A DNA stretch of 64,000 nucleotides from Variovorax sp. J22G73 (GTDB lineage Bacteria > Pseudomonadota > Gammaproteobacteria > Burkholderiales > Burkholderiaceae_C), in NCBI RefSeq assembly GCF_030317035.1, contig NZ_JASZYK010000001.1, forward strand, positions 558,001 through 622,000, in the 5' to 3' direction. Positions 9,602-17,167 of the stretch are shown piece by piece. Under the pieces are notes generated by a model. The model ran no database searches, was not told the DNA's origin, and was given only the letters and a program-made list of their open reading frames with translations. Each line of letters begins with the position of its first letter. Within the stretch, counting starts at the first letter, position 1. Made by a program: the position numbers and the translations under genes.

Positions 9602-10893
9602 ACGACGTCATTCCCCAGCCCGCGCCCGCACGCGCGCCTGACGCTCCGGTGCCCCAGTCTCCTGCGCCGGATGCGCCGGCGGCCGAGCCTCCGCAGGCGG
9701 CTGCCGCGCAGCCCGCGCCCGAAGCGCCGTCGCAAGATGGTGTGTCCCGCGAATTGCAGGCAGAGCCCGCGCGCGAGCGTGAGCGCAAACGCCTGCTGCT
9801 GCACATGCCCGTCGACGTGCGCAGCGCCTCGCTCGTGGTGCTCGCCGTGCTGGCCAGCGTGTTCGCGCTGCAGTGGGGCCAGGCCGTGTTCATTCCGCTG
9901 ATGCTGAGCCTGCTGCTCACCTACGCGCTGTCGCCGCTGGTCGACATGCTGCACCGCTGGCGGCTGCCGCGCTGGGTCGGCGCGGCGCTCATCCTGATGG
10001 GCCTGTTCGGCGGGCTGGGCTGGACCGGCTATTCGCTGTCGGGCAGCGCCTCGCAGCTGCTGGATTCGCTGCCCGTGGCCGCGCAGAAGCTGGGGCAGGC
10101 CATGCGCCGCGACAAGGGCGCCAGCGCCACGCCGCTGGAAAGCGTGCAGCAGGCCGCCGCGCAGCTCGAGAAGGCGGCCGAAGAAAACTCCGCGCGCGTG
10201 GCCTCGCGCCGCGGCGTGGCGCGCGTGATCATCGAGCGGCCCGGCTTCAACGTGCGCGACTACCTGCTCAGCGGCACCGTCGGCCTGCTCAGCGCCATGG
10301 GGCAGCTCACGCTGGTGGCCTTTCTCACGTACTTCGCGCTGTGCTCGGGCGACACCTTCAGGCGCAAGCTCATCAAGATCACCGGCTCCAGCCTGCAGAA
10401 GAAGAAGGTCACGGTGCATGTGCTGGACGACATCACGCGCAACATCGAGCGCTACCTGCTGGTGCAGATCCTGGTGAGCGTCATCGTCGGCGTGGCGACC
10501 GGGCTGGCGTTCTGGGTCATCGGGGTGGAGAACGCGGCCGTGTGGGGAATCATCGCGGCGGTGACCAACCTCATTCCGTACATCGGCTCGGTCATCGTGC
10601 TGGTGGCCGCGGGACTGGTGGCATTCCTGCAGTTCAACAGCCTGCAGATGGGCATCGTGGTGGGCGGCGTGTCGCTGGCCATCCACACGCTCATCGGCAA
10701 CCTGCTGATGCCCTGGCTCACCAGCCGCACCAGCCGCATGAACCCGGTGGCGGTGTTCGTGGGCGTGATCTTCTGGGGCTGGCTGTGGGGCATCTGGGGC
10801 CTGCTGCTGGGCATTCCGATCACGATGGTGATCAAGGCGATCTGCGACCGGGTGGAAGACCTGCAGCCGATCGGGGAGCTGCTGGGGGAGTAG
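9598..10893 (+). CDS. AI-2E family (TqsA/YdiK/PerM-like) transporter
   Basis: This 431-residue multi-spanning protein begins with a Pro/Ala/Gln-rich stretch of about 60 residues, unlike the usual short N-terminus. Paired transmembrane helices follow (VLAVLASVFALQWGQAVFIP), then an amphipathic loop region, then four or five C-terminal helices with NLIPYIGS and MNPVAVFVGV, both typical of the family. Members export autoinducer-2 or small solutes, or act in sodium/proton exchange; the activity cannot be told apart by sequence. Its start overlaps the regulator stop by ATGA, so it is probably made in step with the two-component pair. Confidence 0.9.
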   Translation: MNDVIPQPAPARAPDAPVPQSPAPDAPAAEPPQAAAAQPAPEAPSQDGVSRELQAEPARERERKRLLLHMPVDVRSASLVVLAVLASVFALQWGQAVFIPLMLSLLLTYALSPLVDMLHRWRLPRWVGAALILMGLFGGLGWTGYSLSGSASQLLDSLPVAAQKLGQAMRRDKGASATPLESVQQAAAQLEKAAEENSARVASRRGVARVIIERPGFNVRDYLLSGTVGLLSAMGQLTLVAFLTYFALCSGDTFRRKLIKITGSSLQKKKVTVHVLDDITRNIERYLLVQILVSVIVGVATGLAFWVIGVENAAVWGIIAAVTNLIPYIGSVIVLVAAGLVAFLQFNSLQMGIVVGGVSLAIHTLIGNLLMPWLTSRTSRMNPVAVFVGVIFWGWLWGIWGLLLGIPITMVIKAICDRVEDLQPIGELLGE

Positions 10894-10903
10894 GGCGGGC
10901 GCC

Positions 10904-10919
10904 AACCCGGCAACGGGTT
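10904..10919. terminator. Short hairpin between convergent genes
   Basis: AACCCG and CGGGTT pair around a GCAA loop in the 42-bp gap between the AI-2E transporter and the tetR stop codons. There is no T-run on either side, so it is at best a weak bidirectional terminator. Confidence 0.3.
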
Positions 10920-10935
10920 CACCCCACCAGCGGCT

Positions 10936-11517
10936 TCAGCCCAGCAACGCCTTCAGCTCGTCCCCCGCGCCCTTCAGGATCTCGCGCGACAGCGCCTCGT
11001 CGTTCACCGCACGGGCCAGCGACACCGCGCCCACCAGCGACGACAGCGCTGCAATGGCCTTGGCCCGCTTGACGGTCGACTTTTCCGCCGCCGCCAGCCT
11101 GGCCAGCAGTTCGAGGTAGGTGTTCACCTGGCGCGTGTATGCCGCGCGCGTGCGCTCGTTGCTGCGCGCCACGTCGCCGGCCAGCGTGGTCACGGCGCAG
11201 CTGGTGGCCAGGCCGTCGCGGTGCGCGGTGCTCAGGTACGCGTCGACCAGCCGGCCCGCCACCACCTCGCGGCTTTCCTTCGATGCCGCCACCGCTTCCA
11301 CGGCCCGGCCGCCGTCGCTCAGCGCGCACTCGACCGCCTCGGCCACCAGCTCGTCGCGCGACGCGAAGTGCCGGTAGAAGCCGCCGTGCGTGAGCCCGGC
11401 TTCCTTCATGAGGTCGGCCACGCCGAGGCCGTCCACGCCTTCTTCCCTGAAACGCGCGGCGGCGGTCTGCACGATGCGCTCGTGGCTTTGTTCCTTGTTG
11501 GCTTTGGAATGGCCCAT
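10936..11517 (-). CDS. TetR-family transcriptional regulator
   Basis: This repressor of 193 residues has the N-terminal TetR helix-turn-helix at about residues 12-55 (IVQTAAARFREEG, then LTHGGFYRHFASRDELV) and a helical ligand domain in the remainder. I took the ATG at 11517 because the helix-turn-helix begins soon after it. An upstream ATG at 11586 would place the candidate operator inside the coding region. The TH-GGFYRHF wording is typical of TetR regulators that control small detoxification enzymes. It is divergent from the tautomerase gene with the inverted repeat between them, so it probably represses that gene and itself. Confidence 0.92.
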   Translation of the reverse strand: MGHSKANKEQSHERIVQTAAARFREEGVDGLGVADLMKEAGLTHGGFYRHFASRDELVAEAVECALSDGGRAVEAVAASKESREVVAGRLVDAYLSTAHRDGLATSCAVTTLAGDVARSNERTRAAYTRQVNTYLELLARLAAAEKSTVKRAKAIAALSSLVGAVSLARAVNDEALSREILKGAGDELKALLG

Positions 11518-11579
11518 GTGGCTTGAAACGTCCTCGGTGCGGCGTGAATGCAAATGCTTGACGCTGAGGATTATGTTCA

Positions 11580-11611
11580 TCATCATCCTGCGTTTGGATG
11601 ATGACCATCAT
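11580..11611. promoter_or_regulatory. Candidate TetR operator (overlapping inverted repeats)
   Basis: TCATCATCC (11580-11588) and GGATGATGA (11596-11604) are perfect 9-bp inverted arms with a 7-bp spacer. A second dyad, ATGATG-AC-CATCAT (11598-11611), overlaps the right arm. It lies between the divergent tetR and tautomerase starts, the usual place for a TetR dimer to repress both directions. Confidence 0.6.
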
Positions 11612-11698
11612 TCAGAAAGGACCATCCAGGCCGTTCCGTTCCTGACCCGTCCTGCCTTTTCTTTTTCGCTTTCACTTTTGTTCTCCGAGGAGCCTCCC

Positions 11699-12148
11699 AT
11701 GCCCATGATCGACGTCTACGCCGCCGCAGACATGTTCCCCGCCGATGCCGACCGCCAGCTCGGCGAGGCCCTCACCCTGGCCGTGCTGCGTGCCGAGGGC
11801 GTGGCCAACCCCGGCCCGTTCCACCTGGACAACACCGCCGCCTACATCCACCGCATGCCCGCCTCGGCGGTGCAGACCGCCACCACGGCGCAGGCGCGCA
11901 CGGTGCGCGTGCAGATCGTCACGCCGCCCGGCTCGCTGAACCGCGAAGGGCAGAAGCAGATCACCAAGGAGGCGACCGAGATCGTCGCCAAGCTCTCGGG
12001 CGATCCGGGCCAGGCGGCGCGCACCTGGGTGATCCTCACCGAGGCGGCGGAAGGCGGCTGGGGCCTGTTCGGCACCGCCTTCGGCAAGGAGGAGTTCGCC
12101 GGGCTGGCCGCCAAGGCCAAGGCGGCTGCTGCTGCGGCAGCAAAGTAA
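11699..12148 (+). CDS. Tautomerase-superfamily enzyme (4-oxalocrotonate tautomerase/cis-CaaD-like)
   Basis: This protein of 149 residues starts MPMIDVYAAADMF. After removal of Met, an N-terminal proline would be the catalytic base, as in the tautomerase superfamily, and the length fits the fused double-domain (cis-CaaD-like) forms rather than the 60-residue single-domain ones. The start is supported by a good ribosome site (GAGGAG, 8 bp before the ATG). The C-terminus ends in an alanine run. Its divergent TetR regulator and dyad operator suggest induction by a ligand, perhaps an unsaturated acid or ketone. The family assignment rests on Pro1, length and general pattern. Confidence 0.72.
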   Translation: MPMIDVYAAADMFPADADRQLGEALTLAVLRAEGVANPGPFHLDNTAAYIHRMPASAVQTATTAQARTVRVQIVTPPGSLNREGQKQITKEATEIVAKLSGDPGQAARTWVILTEAAEGGWGLFGTAFGKEEFAGLAAKAKAAAAAAAK

Positions 12149-12207
12149 GCGAAGCAGGCAAAGCAAGCAAAGCAAGCAAAGCAAGCAAAGCAAGCGAAGC
12201 AAGCGAA
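12149..12207. repeat. Six-copy 9-bp tandem repeat
   Basis: The unit GCAAAGCAA (with G for A variants in the outer copies) is repeated about six times directly after the tautomerase stop codon and ends 3 bp before the ATG of the phospholipase D gene. It fills the whole gap, so the ribosome site of the next gene lies inside the repeat. Confidence 0.9.
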
Positions 12208-12210
12208 CCG

Positions 12211-13800
12211 ATGCCGGCCGCCCGGATGTTCACGCGCTGGTTGGCGCTGCTCGCGGCGGCGGGCGCGCTGGCGCTGCTGCAGGCCTGCGCGTCGCTGCCG
12301 CCCTCGGTGCAGCGCACGCCCAGCGCGGCGGTGCCGGCGTCGGCCGACGAGCTGCTCAGCCGCATCGCCGCGCAAAGCGCGCCGCCCGGCACGCAGTCGG
12401 GCTTTCGCCCGCTGCCGCTGAGCGCCTGGTCGATGGACGCGCGGCTCACGCTGGTGCGCCATGCGCAGAAGACGCTCGACCTGCAGTACTACCTGCTGCA
12501 GAACGATGTCACCGGCCACACGCTGCTGCGGGCCGTGCGCGACGCCGCCGGGCGCGGCGTGCGCGTGCGCCTGCTGGTGGACGACCTCTACACCGCCGAC
12601 AGCGACCGCATGCTGCTGGCCTTTGCCGCCCACCCGAACGTGGAGGTGCGGCTCTTCAACCCCTTTCCCTCGGGGCGCTCGTTCGCGCTCACGCGCTGGG
12701 TCATGGCGCTGGGCGACTTCTCGCGCGTGAACCACCGCATGCACAACAAGATGCTGGTGGCCGACGGCGCCTTCGCCGTGGCCGGCGGGCGCAACATCGC
12801 CGACGAGTATTTCTTCGGCAGCAAGGGCGGCAACTTCGTCGACTTCGACCTGCTCGTGGCGGGCGATGCCGTGCCACGCATGGCCGCCATCTTCGACATC
12901 TACTGGAACAGCCCGCGCATCTACCCGCTGCACGCGCTGGAAACCAGCCGCAAGGCCCCCGCCGAACTGCAGGCCGAGTTCGAGGCGCTCACGGTCGACG
13001 CCATCGACGCCTACCCCTCGCCCGCGGCCGACAAGACCGACATCCTGGGCTACCTGCCGTTGAGCGCCGACCTGCAGCACCCGCCGCTCAAGCTGCTGCA
13101 CGGCGCCATCGACGTGTTTTCCGACGACCCCGAAAAGGTCAGCGGCCGCGCCGAGAGCGGCGTGGACGACACCACCGTCACCGCCCGCGCGGGCAGGGCC
13201 ATGGCCAACGCCACGTCCGAAGTGGTGGTCGGTTCGCCGTACTTCATTCCGGGCCAGCCCGGCATGGCGGGGCTGCGCCAGGCGCGCGCGAACGGCGTGC
13301 GCGTCGAGGTGGTCACCAACTCGCTGGCCTCCAACGACGAGCCCTTCGCCAGCGCCGCCTACGGTCGCTACCGCGTCGAGATGCTCAAGCTGGGCGCCGA
13401 GCTGTACGAGACCGATTCGAGCCAGCTGAAGAACGACTCGCTCATTGCCGCCGCGCTGCACGCGTCCATCGGGCGCTCGCATTCGAAGCTGATCGTCATC
13501 GACCGGCGCACCACCTTCGTCGGCTCCATGAACATGGACTTCCGCTCGTCGCGCGTGAACACCGAGCTGGGCATGCTGGTCGATTCGCCCGAGCTCGCGC
13601 GCAACGTGCTGAGCCTGGCCGAGCGGGTACGCGCCGTGGGCAGCTTCAGGCTGCGGCTCGCGCAACCCGGCGACCGGCTGCAATGGGTGGGCAGCGTGAA
13701 CGGCGCCGAGACGGTGTACGAGAGCGACCCGGGCGTGGACTTCGGCACGCGGCTGCAGCTGTGGCTGCTGTTTCCGTTCATCAGCGAGAGCCTGCTCTAG
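12211..13800 (+). CDS. Phospholipase D / cardiolipin synthase-like lipoprotein
   Basis: This 529-residue protein carries two HKD half-sites: HNKMLVADG followed by GGRNIADEY at about 178-195, and HSKLIVIDRRTTFVGSMN at about 423-440. Together they form one phosphodiesterase active site. The N-terminus has a hydrophobic stretch ending in a lipobox-like LLQAC (Cys26), so it is probably an exported lipoprotein. It resembles the ClsC/YmdC-type group of the superfamily, which makes or remodels cardiolipin, but a nuclease or phospholipase role cannot be excluded. It is separated from the tautomerase only by a short tandem repeat. Confidence 0.88.
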   Translation: MPAARMFTRWLALLAAAGALALLQACASLPPSVQRTPSAAVPASADELLSRIAAQSAPPGTQSGFRPLPLSAWSMDARLTLVRHAQKTLDLQYYLLQNDVTGHTLLRAVRDAAGRGVRVRLLVDDLYTADSDRMLLAFAAHPNVEVRLFNPFPSGRSFALTRWVMALGDFSRVNHRMHNKMLVADGAFAVAGGRNIADEYFFGSKGGNFVDFDLLVAGDAVPRMAAIFDIYWNSPRIYPLHALETSRKAPAELQAEFEALTVDAIDAYPSPAADKTDILGYLPLSADLQHPPLKLLHGAIDVFSDDPEKVSGRAESGVDDTTVTARAGRAMANATSEVVVGSPYFIPGQPGMAGLRQARANGVRVEVVTNSLASNDEPFASAAYGRYRVEMLKLGAELYETDSSQLKNDSLIAAALHASIGRSHSKLIVIDRRTTFVGSMNMDFRSSRVNTELGMLVDSPELARNVLSLAERVRAVGSFRLRLAQPGDRLQWVGSVNGAETVYESDPGVDFGTRLQLWLLFPFISESLL

Positions 13801-13805
13801 TTGAA

Positions 13806-13855
13806 TGTGGCCGACTGTGGCCGACTGTGGCCGACTGTGGCCGACTGTGGCCGGT
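13806..13855. repeat. Five-copy 10-bp tandem repeat
   Basis: TGTGGCCGAC is repeated four times perfectly and a fifth time as TGTGGCCGGT, starting 5 bp after the phospholipase D stop codon. It lies between convergent genes and has no visible coding role. Confidence 0.92.
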
Positions 13856-13896
13856 TGGGAGGCGTCCGGGTGACCTGGTGATCCGGGCGTCGGGGC

Positions 13897-14352
13897 TCAG
13901 GCTTTCACAGGCAGCTTCTTCACATACGTGAGGTCCGGGTGCAGCGGCTTGCCGTCGCGCGTGCGCAGCTCGATCTTCGGCACCGGCTTGCCGCTGTCGC
14001 GCTCCACCAGCACCGAATGCGGCTCGCCCTTGGCGTACAGGTGCGCCTCGCCCCAGTGGCGCAGGCCGACCACCACCGGGAACAGGCCCTTGCCCTTGGC
14101 CGACAGCACGTACTCGTGGTAGAGCGAGCCGTCGGAGGCGGGCACCAGGTCGAGCACGCCTTCCTGCACCAGGTACTTCAGCCGGTCGGCCAGGATGTTC
14201 TTCGCCACGCCCAGGCTTTGCTGGAACTCGCCGAAGCGCTTCATGCCGTCGAACGCATCGCGAATGATGAGCAGCGACCACTGGTCGCCGACGATTTCGA
14301 GCGCGCGGGCCATCGGGCACGCGTCGTTCTTCAGGCTTTTTCTCTGGGCCAT
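13897..14352 (-). CDS. HxlR-family winged-helix regulator
   Basis: This 151-residue regulator has the HxlR hallmark N-terminus: CPMARALEIVGDQWSLLIIRD, with the conserved Cys and W-x-LLI. The recognition segment is MKRFGEFQQSLGVAKNIL. I chose the ATG at 14352 (MAQRKSLKND) because it places that Cys near residue 11, as in the family; the frame is open further upstream to 14427, but that would run into the operator. It is divergent from the nitrilase gene across a 113-bp gap that holds a long dyad, so it probably controls the nitrilase-amidase-tautomerase operon. HxlR proteins often respond to aldehydes or redox changes. Confidence 0.92.
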   Translation of the reverse strand: MAQRKSLKNDACPMARALEIVGDQWSLLIIRDAFDGMKRFGEFQQSLGVAKNILADRLKYLVQEGVLDLVPASDGSLYHEYVLSAKGKGLFPVVVGLRHWGEAHLYAKGEPHSVLVERDSGKPVPKIELRTRDGKPLHPDLTYVKKLPVKA

Positions 14353-14394
14353 GGCTTTTTCCTTCGGTGGGCGAGTGTAGATCGCATTGCCATT

Positions 14395-14452
14395 CAGGTT
14401 GCAAAGTAAAACTGGAATGGCTAGCATCCATCTGGTTTTAATTTGAAACCTG
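14395..14452. promoter_or_regulatory. Long hyphenated dyad, candidate HxlR operator
   Basis: Arm 14395-14412 (CAGGTTGCAAAGTAAAAC) and arm 14435-14452 (GTTTTAATTTGAAACCTG) are complementary at 16 of 18 positions, with 22 bp between them. The arm centres are 40 bp apart, about four helical turns, so two dimers could bind the same DNA face. It sits in the divergent hxlR/nitrilase promoter region. Confidence 0.65.
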
Positions 14453-14465
14453 AAAGAGCAATCTC

Positions 14466-15416
14466 ATGACACCATCCGTTCCTTCACAAGCCGCCGTCGC
14501 CGCCATCGACGCCAGTGCCGACGCCACCCCGGGCCTGCGCGCCAGCCCCGTGCGCGTGGCCGTGGTGCAGTTCGATCCGCAGGTCGGCGTGGACAACCTG
14601 GCGCGCAACGCGCAGGCCGTGCACGAGCGCTTGACGGCCGCCGTGCAGCACGGGGCCACGCTCATCGTGCTGCCCGAGCTCGCGACCACCGGCTACTGCT
14701 TCAGCAGCCGCGAGGAGGCCTATGCGCATGCGCAGCCCGTGCCCGGCGGCGAGAGCGTGCAGGGCTGGGCCGATTTCGCCGCGCAGCACGGCGTGTACAT
14801 CGTCGGGTGCCTGGTCGAGCAGGACGGCCTGCAGCTCTTCGACACGGCCGTGCTCGTCGGCCCCGAGGGCTACATCGGCCGCTACCGCAAAACGCACCTG
14901 TGGAACAACGAGAAGCTGTGGTTCACGCCGGGCAACGAGGGCTACCCGGTGTTCGAGACCCGGATCGGCCGCATCGGCCTGCTCGTGTGCTGGGACATCT
15001 GGTTTCCCGAGGCGCCGCGCATCCTCGCGCAGCTGGGCGCGGACATCATCTGCATACCGACCAACTGGGTGTGGACGCCGCCGCCGCTGTACGACGCCAG
15101 CGGCACCTGCATGGCGGCATACCTGACCATCGCGGCCGCGCACCAGAACAACGTGTTCATCGCCACGGCCGACCGCGTGGGGCAGGAGCGCGGCGCGGGC
15201 TTCATGGGCAACTCGCTGATCGCGGGCACCAACGGCTGGCCCGTGGGCCGCATCGCCGGGCCCGACGAAGAGACCATCCTCTACGCCGACGTGGACCTCG
15301 GCGCCGCGCGCAGCGCGCCCATCTGGAACCAGTTCAACGACCTGCACCGCGACCGGCGCACCGATCTGTACGACCCGCTGCTGGGCTACAAGGGCGCGCC
15401 GGCGCTGCCGCGATGA
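14466..15416 (+). CDS. Nitrilase/carbon-nitrogen hydrolase family enzyme
   Basis: This 316-residue enzyme has the nitrilase-superfamily triad Glu71 (LPELATTGY), Lys142 (YRKTHLW) and Cys175 (LLVCWDIWFPE). It hydrolyses a non-peptide C-N bond: a nitrile, an amide or an N-carbamoyl group. The first 28 residues are not conserved-looking and precede the first strand VRVAVVQFDP. It is the first gene of an operon, overlaps the amidase by ATGA, and faces an HxlR regulator. Coupling to an amidase and a tautomerase suggests stepwise deamination of an unsaturated or cyclic nitrogen compound; the substrate is unknown. Confidence 0.9.
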   Translation: MTPSVPSQAAVAAIDASADATPGLRASPVRVAVVQFDPQVGVDNLARNAQAVHERLTAAVQHGATLIVLPELATTGYCFSSREEAYAHAQPVPGGESVQGWADFAAQHGVYIVGCLVEQDGLQLFDTAVLVGPEGYIGRYRKTHLWNNEKLWFTPGNEGYPVFETRIGRIGLLVCWDIWFPEAPRILAQLGADIICIPTNWVWTPPPLYDASGTCMAAYLTIAAAHQNNVFIATADRVGQERGAGFMGNSLIAGTNGWPVGRIAGPDEETILYADVDLGAARSAPIWNQFNDLHRDRRTDLYDPLLGYKGAPALPR

Positions 15417-16768
15417 CACAAACCAACTCGCAAGGCAGCTTGCGCGACGGTTTCTTCGCCACGCAGTCGATCGCCGGCCTCGCGCGCGACCTGCGCTCAG
15501 GCCGGCGAACGTCGGCGCAGCTGGTCGACGCCTCGCTCGCCGCCATCGAGCGGCTCGGCGCGCCGCTCAACGCCTTCACGCACGTCGATGCCGAGGGTGC
15601 ACGCGCCGCCGCCGCGCGCGCCGATGCCGCGCTGCGCCAGGGCATCGACCGCGGGCCGCTGCACGGCATGCCGGTGGCCGTGAAAGACATCGTCGATGTC
15701 GCGGGCTGGCCCACCACGCGGGGCTCTTCGCTGTACCTGGGGCATGTCGCGCGAAAAGACGCGGCCTGCGTCGCGCAACTGCGCGAGGCCGGCGCGGTCG
15801 TCGTCGGCAAGACCACGCTGCACGAGTTCGCCTACGGCGCGACCGGCGACCGCTCGGTGCACGGCGCCGCGCGCAACCCGTGGGATCCGGCGCGCATGTC
15901 CGGCGGCAGCAGCGGCGGCAGCGCCGTGGCGGTGGCCGCGGGCATGGTGCCGCTCGCGCTGGGCACCGACACCGCCGGCTCGGTGCGCGTGCCGGCCGCG
16001 CTGTGCGGGGTGGTGGGCTTCAAGCCGGCGTACGGCGCCATCTCTGCCGAAGGCGTGTTCCCGCTGGCGGCCTCGCTGGACCATGTGGGCCTGTTCACGC
16101 GCATGAGCGAAGACGCCGCGCTCGCGTACGGCTGCCTGGCCCCGCTGGCGAACGCGCCTGGGGCGCGCCGCATCGGCTGGCTGCTGCCGTCCGTGCTGGG
16201 GGCGACCGACCGCCGCCTCACCGAGTCGGTACGCGCCCGCCTCGGTGCATCGGGCCTGCCGGTCGAAGAGGTGGACCTGGCCGCGCACTTGCCGCACGCA
16301 CACGACCTGTTCGATGTCTTCTCCACGCTGCAAGGCAGCGAGGCCTTCGAGGCCCACGCCGACGACGTGGCGCCCGGCGCCGCGTCGATCGACCCCGAGG
16401 TGCTTGCGCGCCTGCGCCGCGGCGAGGCCATTCCCGCATGGCGCTACCTGCGCGCGCAGGCGCGGCGCGCGGCGTGGGCGCCCGCCATCGGCGCGTTGCT
16501 CGACGAGTACGACGTGCTCGCATTGCCCACCGTGCCCCTGACGGCGCCGCGCATCGGCGAGCGCGCGCCGCACATCGACGGCGCGCCGGTGGAAGTGCGC
16601 GCCGCGCTCTTGTCCCTGACGAGCCCATGGAACCTCTTCGGCCTGCCCGCGCTCAGCGTGCCCGTCGGTACCATCGACGGCCTGCCCGTCGCCCTGCAGC
16701 TGGTGACGGCCGCAGGCCGCGAAGCCGCGCTGTTCAAGCTTGCCCACACCCTGGAAGGCCTCGACTGA
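15413..16768 (+). CDS. Amidase-signature family amidase
   Basis: This 451-residue enzyme has the amidase-signature catalytic set Lys91 (PVAVKDIVD), cis-Ser166 (SGGSSGGSA) and nucleophile Ser190 (TDTAGSVRVPA). The spacing between the two serines (24) is the family value. It would hydrolyse an amide to acid and ammonia in the cytoplasm. The start ATG at 15413 overlaps the nitrilase stop (ATGA), and the stop is followed after 1 bp by the tautomerase ATG, so the three are translated together. It is not GatA: no gatB or gatC is nearby and the context is catabolic. Confidence 0.92.
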   Translation: MTQTNSQGSLRDGFFATQSIAGLARDLRSGRRTSAQLVDASLAAIERLGAPLNAFTHVDAEGARAAAARADAALRQGIDRGPLHGMPVAVKDIVDVAGWPTTRGSSLYLGHVARKDAACVAQLREAGAVVVGKTTLHEFAYGATGDRSVHGAARNPWDPARMSGGSSGGSAVAVAAGMVPLALGTDTAGSVRVPAALCGVVGFKPAYGAISAEGVFPLAASLDHVGLFTRMSEDAALAYGCLAPLANAPGARRIGWLLPSVLGATDRRLTESVRARLGASGLPVEEVDLAAHLPHAHDLFDVFSTLQGSEAFEAHADDVAPGAASIDPEVLARLRRGEAIPAWRYLRAQARRAAWAPAIGALLDEYDVLALPTVPLTAPRIGERAPHIDGAPVEVRAALLSLTSPWNLFGLPALSVPVGTIDGLPVALQLVTAAGREAALFKLAHTLEGLD

Positions 16769-16769
16769 C

Positions 16770-17162
16770 ATGCCCTACCTTCAACTCGACGTGAACGGCC
16801 AGCACCCGGTGGCCGACAAGAAGCGCCTCGCGAGGCAGCTCAGCGAAACCTACGCACGCATGATGAGCGTGGACATCCGCCGCATCAGCATCGCGATCCG
16901 CGAAGCAGGCGAGGGGGCCGTATGGCGCATGGTCGACGGCGAGCCCGAGCAGGTGTCGGTGCTGATGTGCGACATCCGCCGCGGCCGCTCGGCCGAGCTG
17001 CGGCTCGAGGTGGCCAAGGCGTTGTGCCGCGACTGCATCGACATCCTCGGCCTGCGTGAAGACCGGCTCAACGTCGAGTTCACGCAGCACTCGGGCGACG
17101 AGATGTACCACCCGACGCTGGGCGGCTACAGCCCCGAGTGGACCGAGGGCGAGGATCAGTGA
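16770..17162 (+). CDS. Tautomerase-superfamily protein
   Basis: This 130-residue protein starts MPYLQLDVNGQHP, giving an N-terminal catalytic proline after Met removal. It has the two-repeat length of the cis-CaaD/MSAD-like tautomerase group. I selected the ATG at 16770, 1 bp after the amidase stop; an in-frame ATG 30 bp earlier would bury the proline. As the third gene of the nitrilase-amidase unit, it may isomerise an enol or unsaturated acid released by the two hydrolases. It is the second proline-first protein in this window and is clearly different in sequence from the one at 11.7 kb. Confidence 0.78.
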   Translation: MPYLQLDVNGQHPVADKKRLARQLSETYARMMSVDIRRISIAIREAGEGAVWRMVDGEPEQVSVLMCDIRRGRSAELRLEVAKALCRDCIDILGLREDRLNVEFTQHSGDEMYHPTLGGYSPEWTEGEDQ

Positions 17163-17167
17163 GCGAC

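Noticed and set aside
12149..13855. Short tandem arrays as a possible CRISPR
   Set aside because: Units are 9-10 bp and contiguous, with no spacers and no cas genes.
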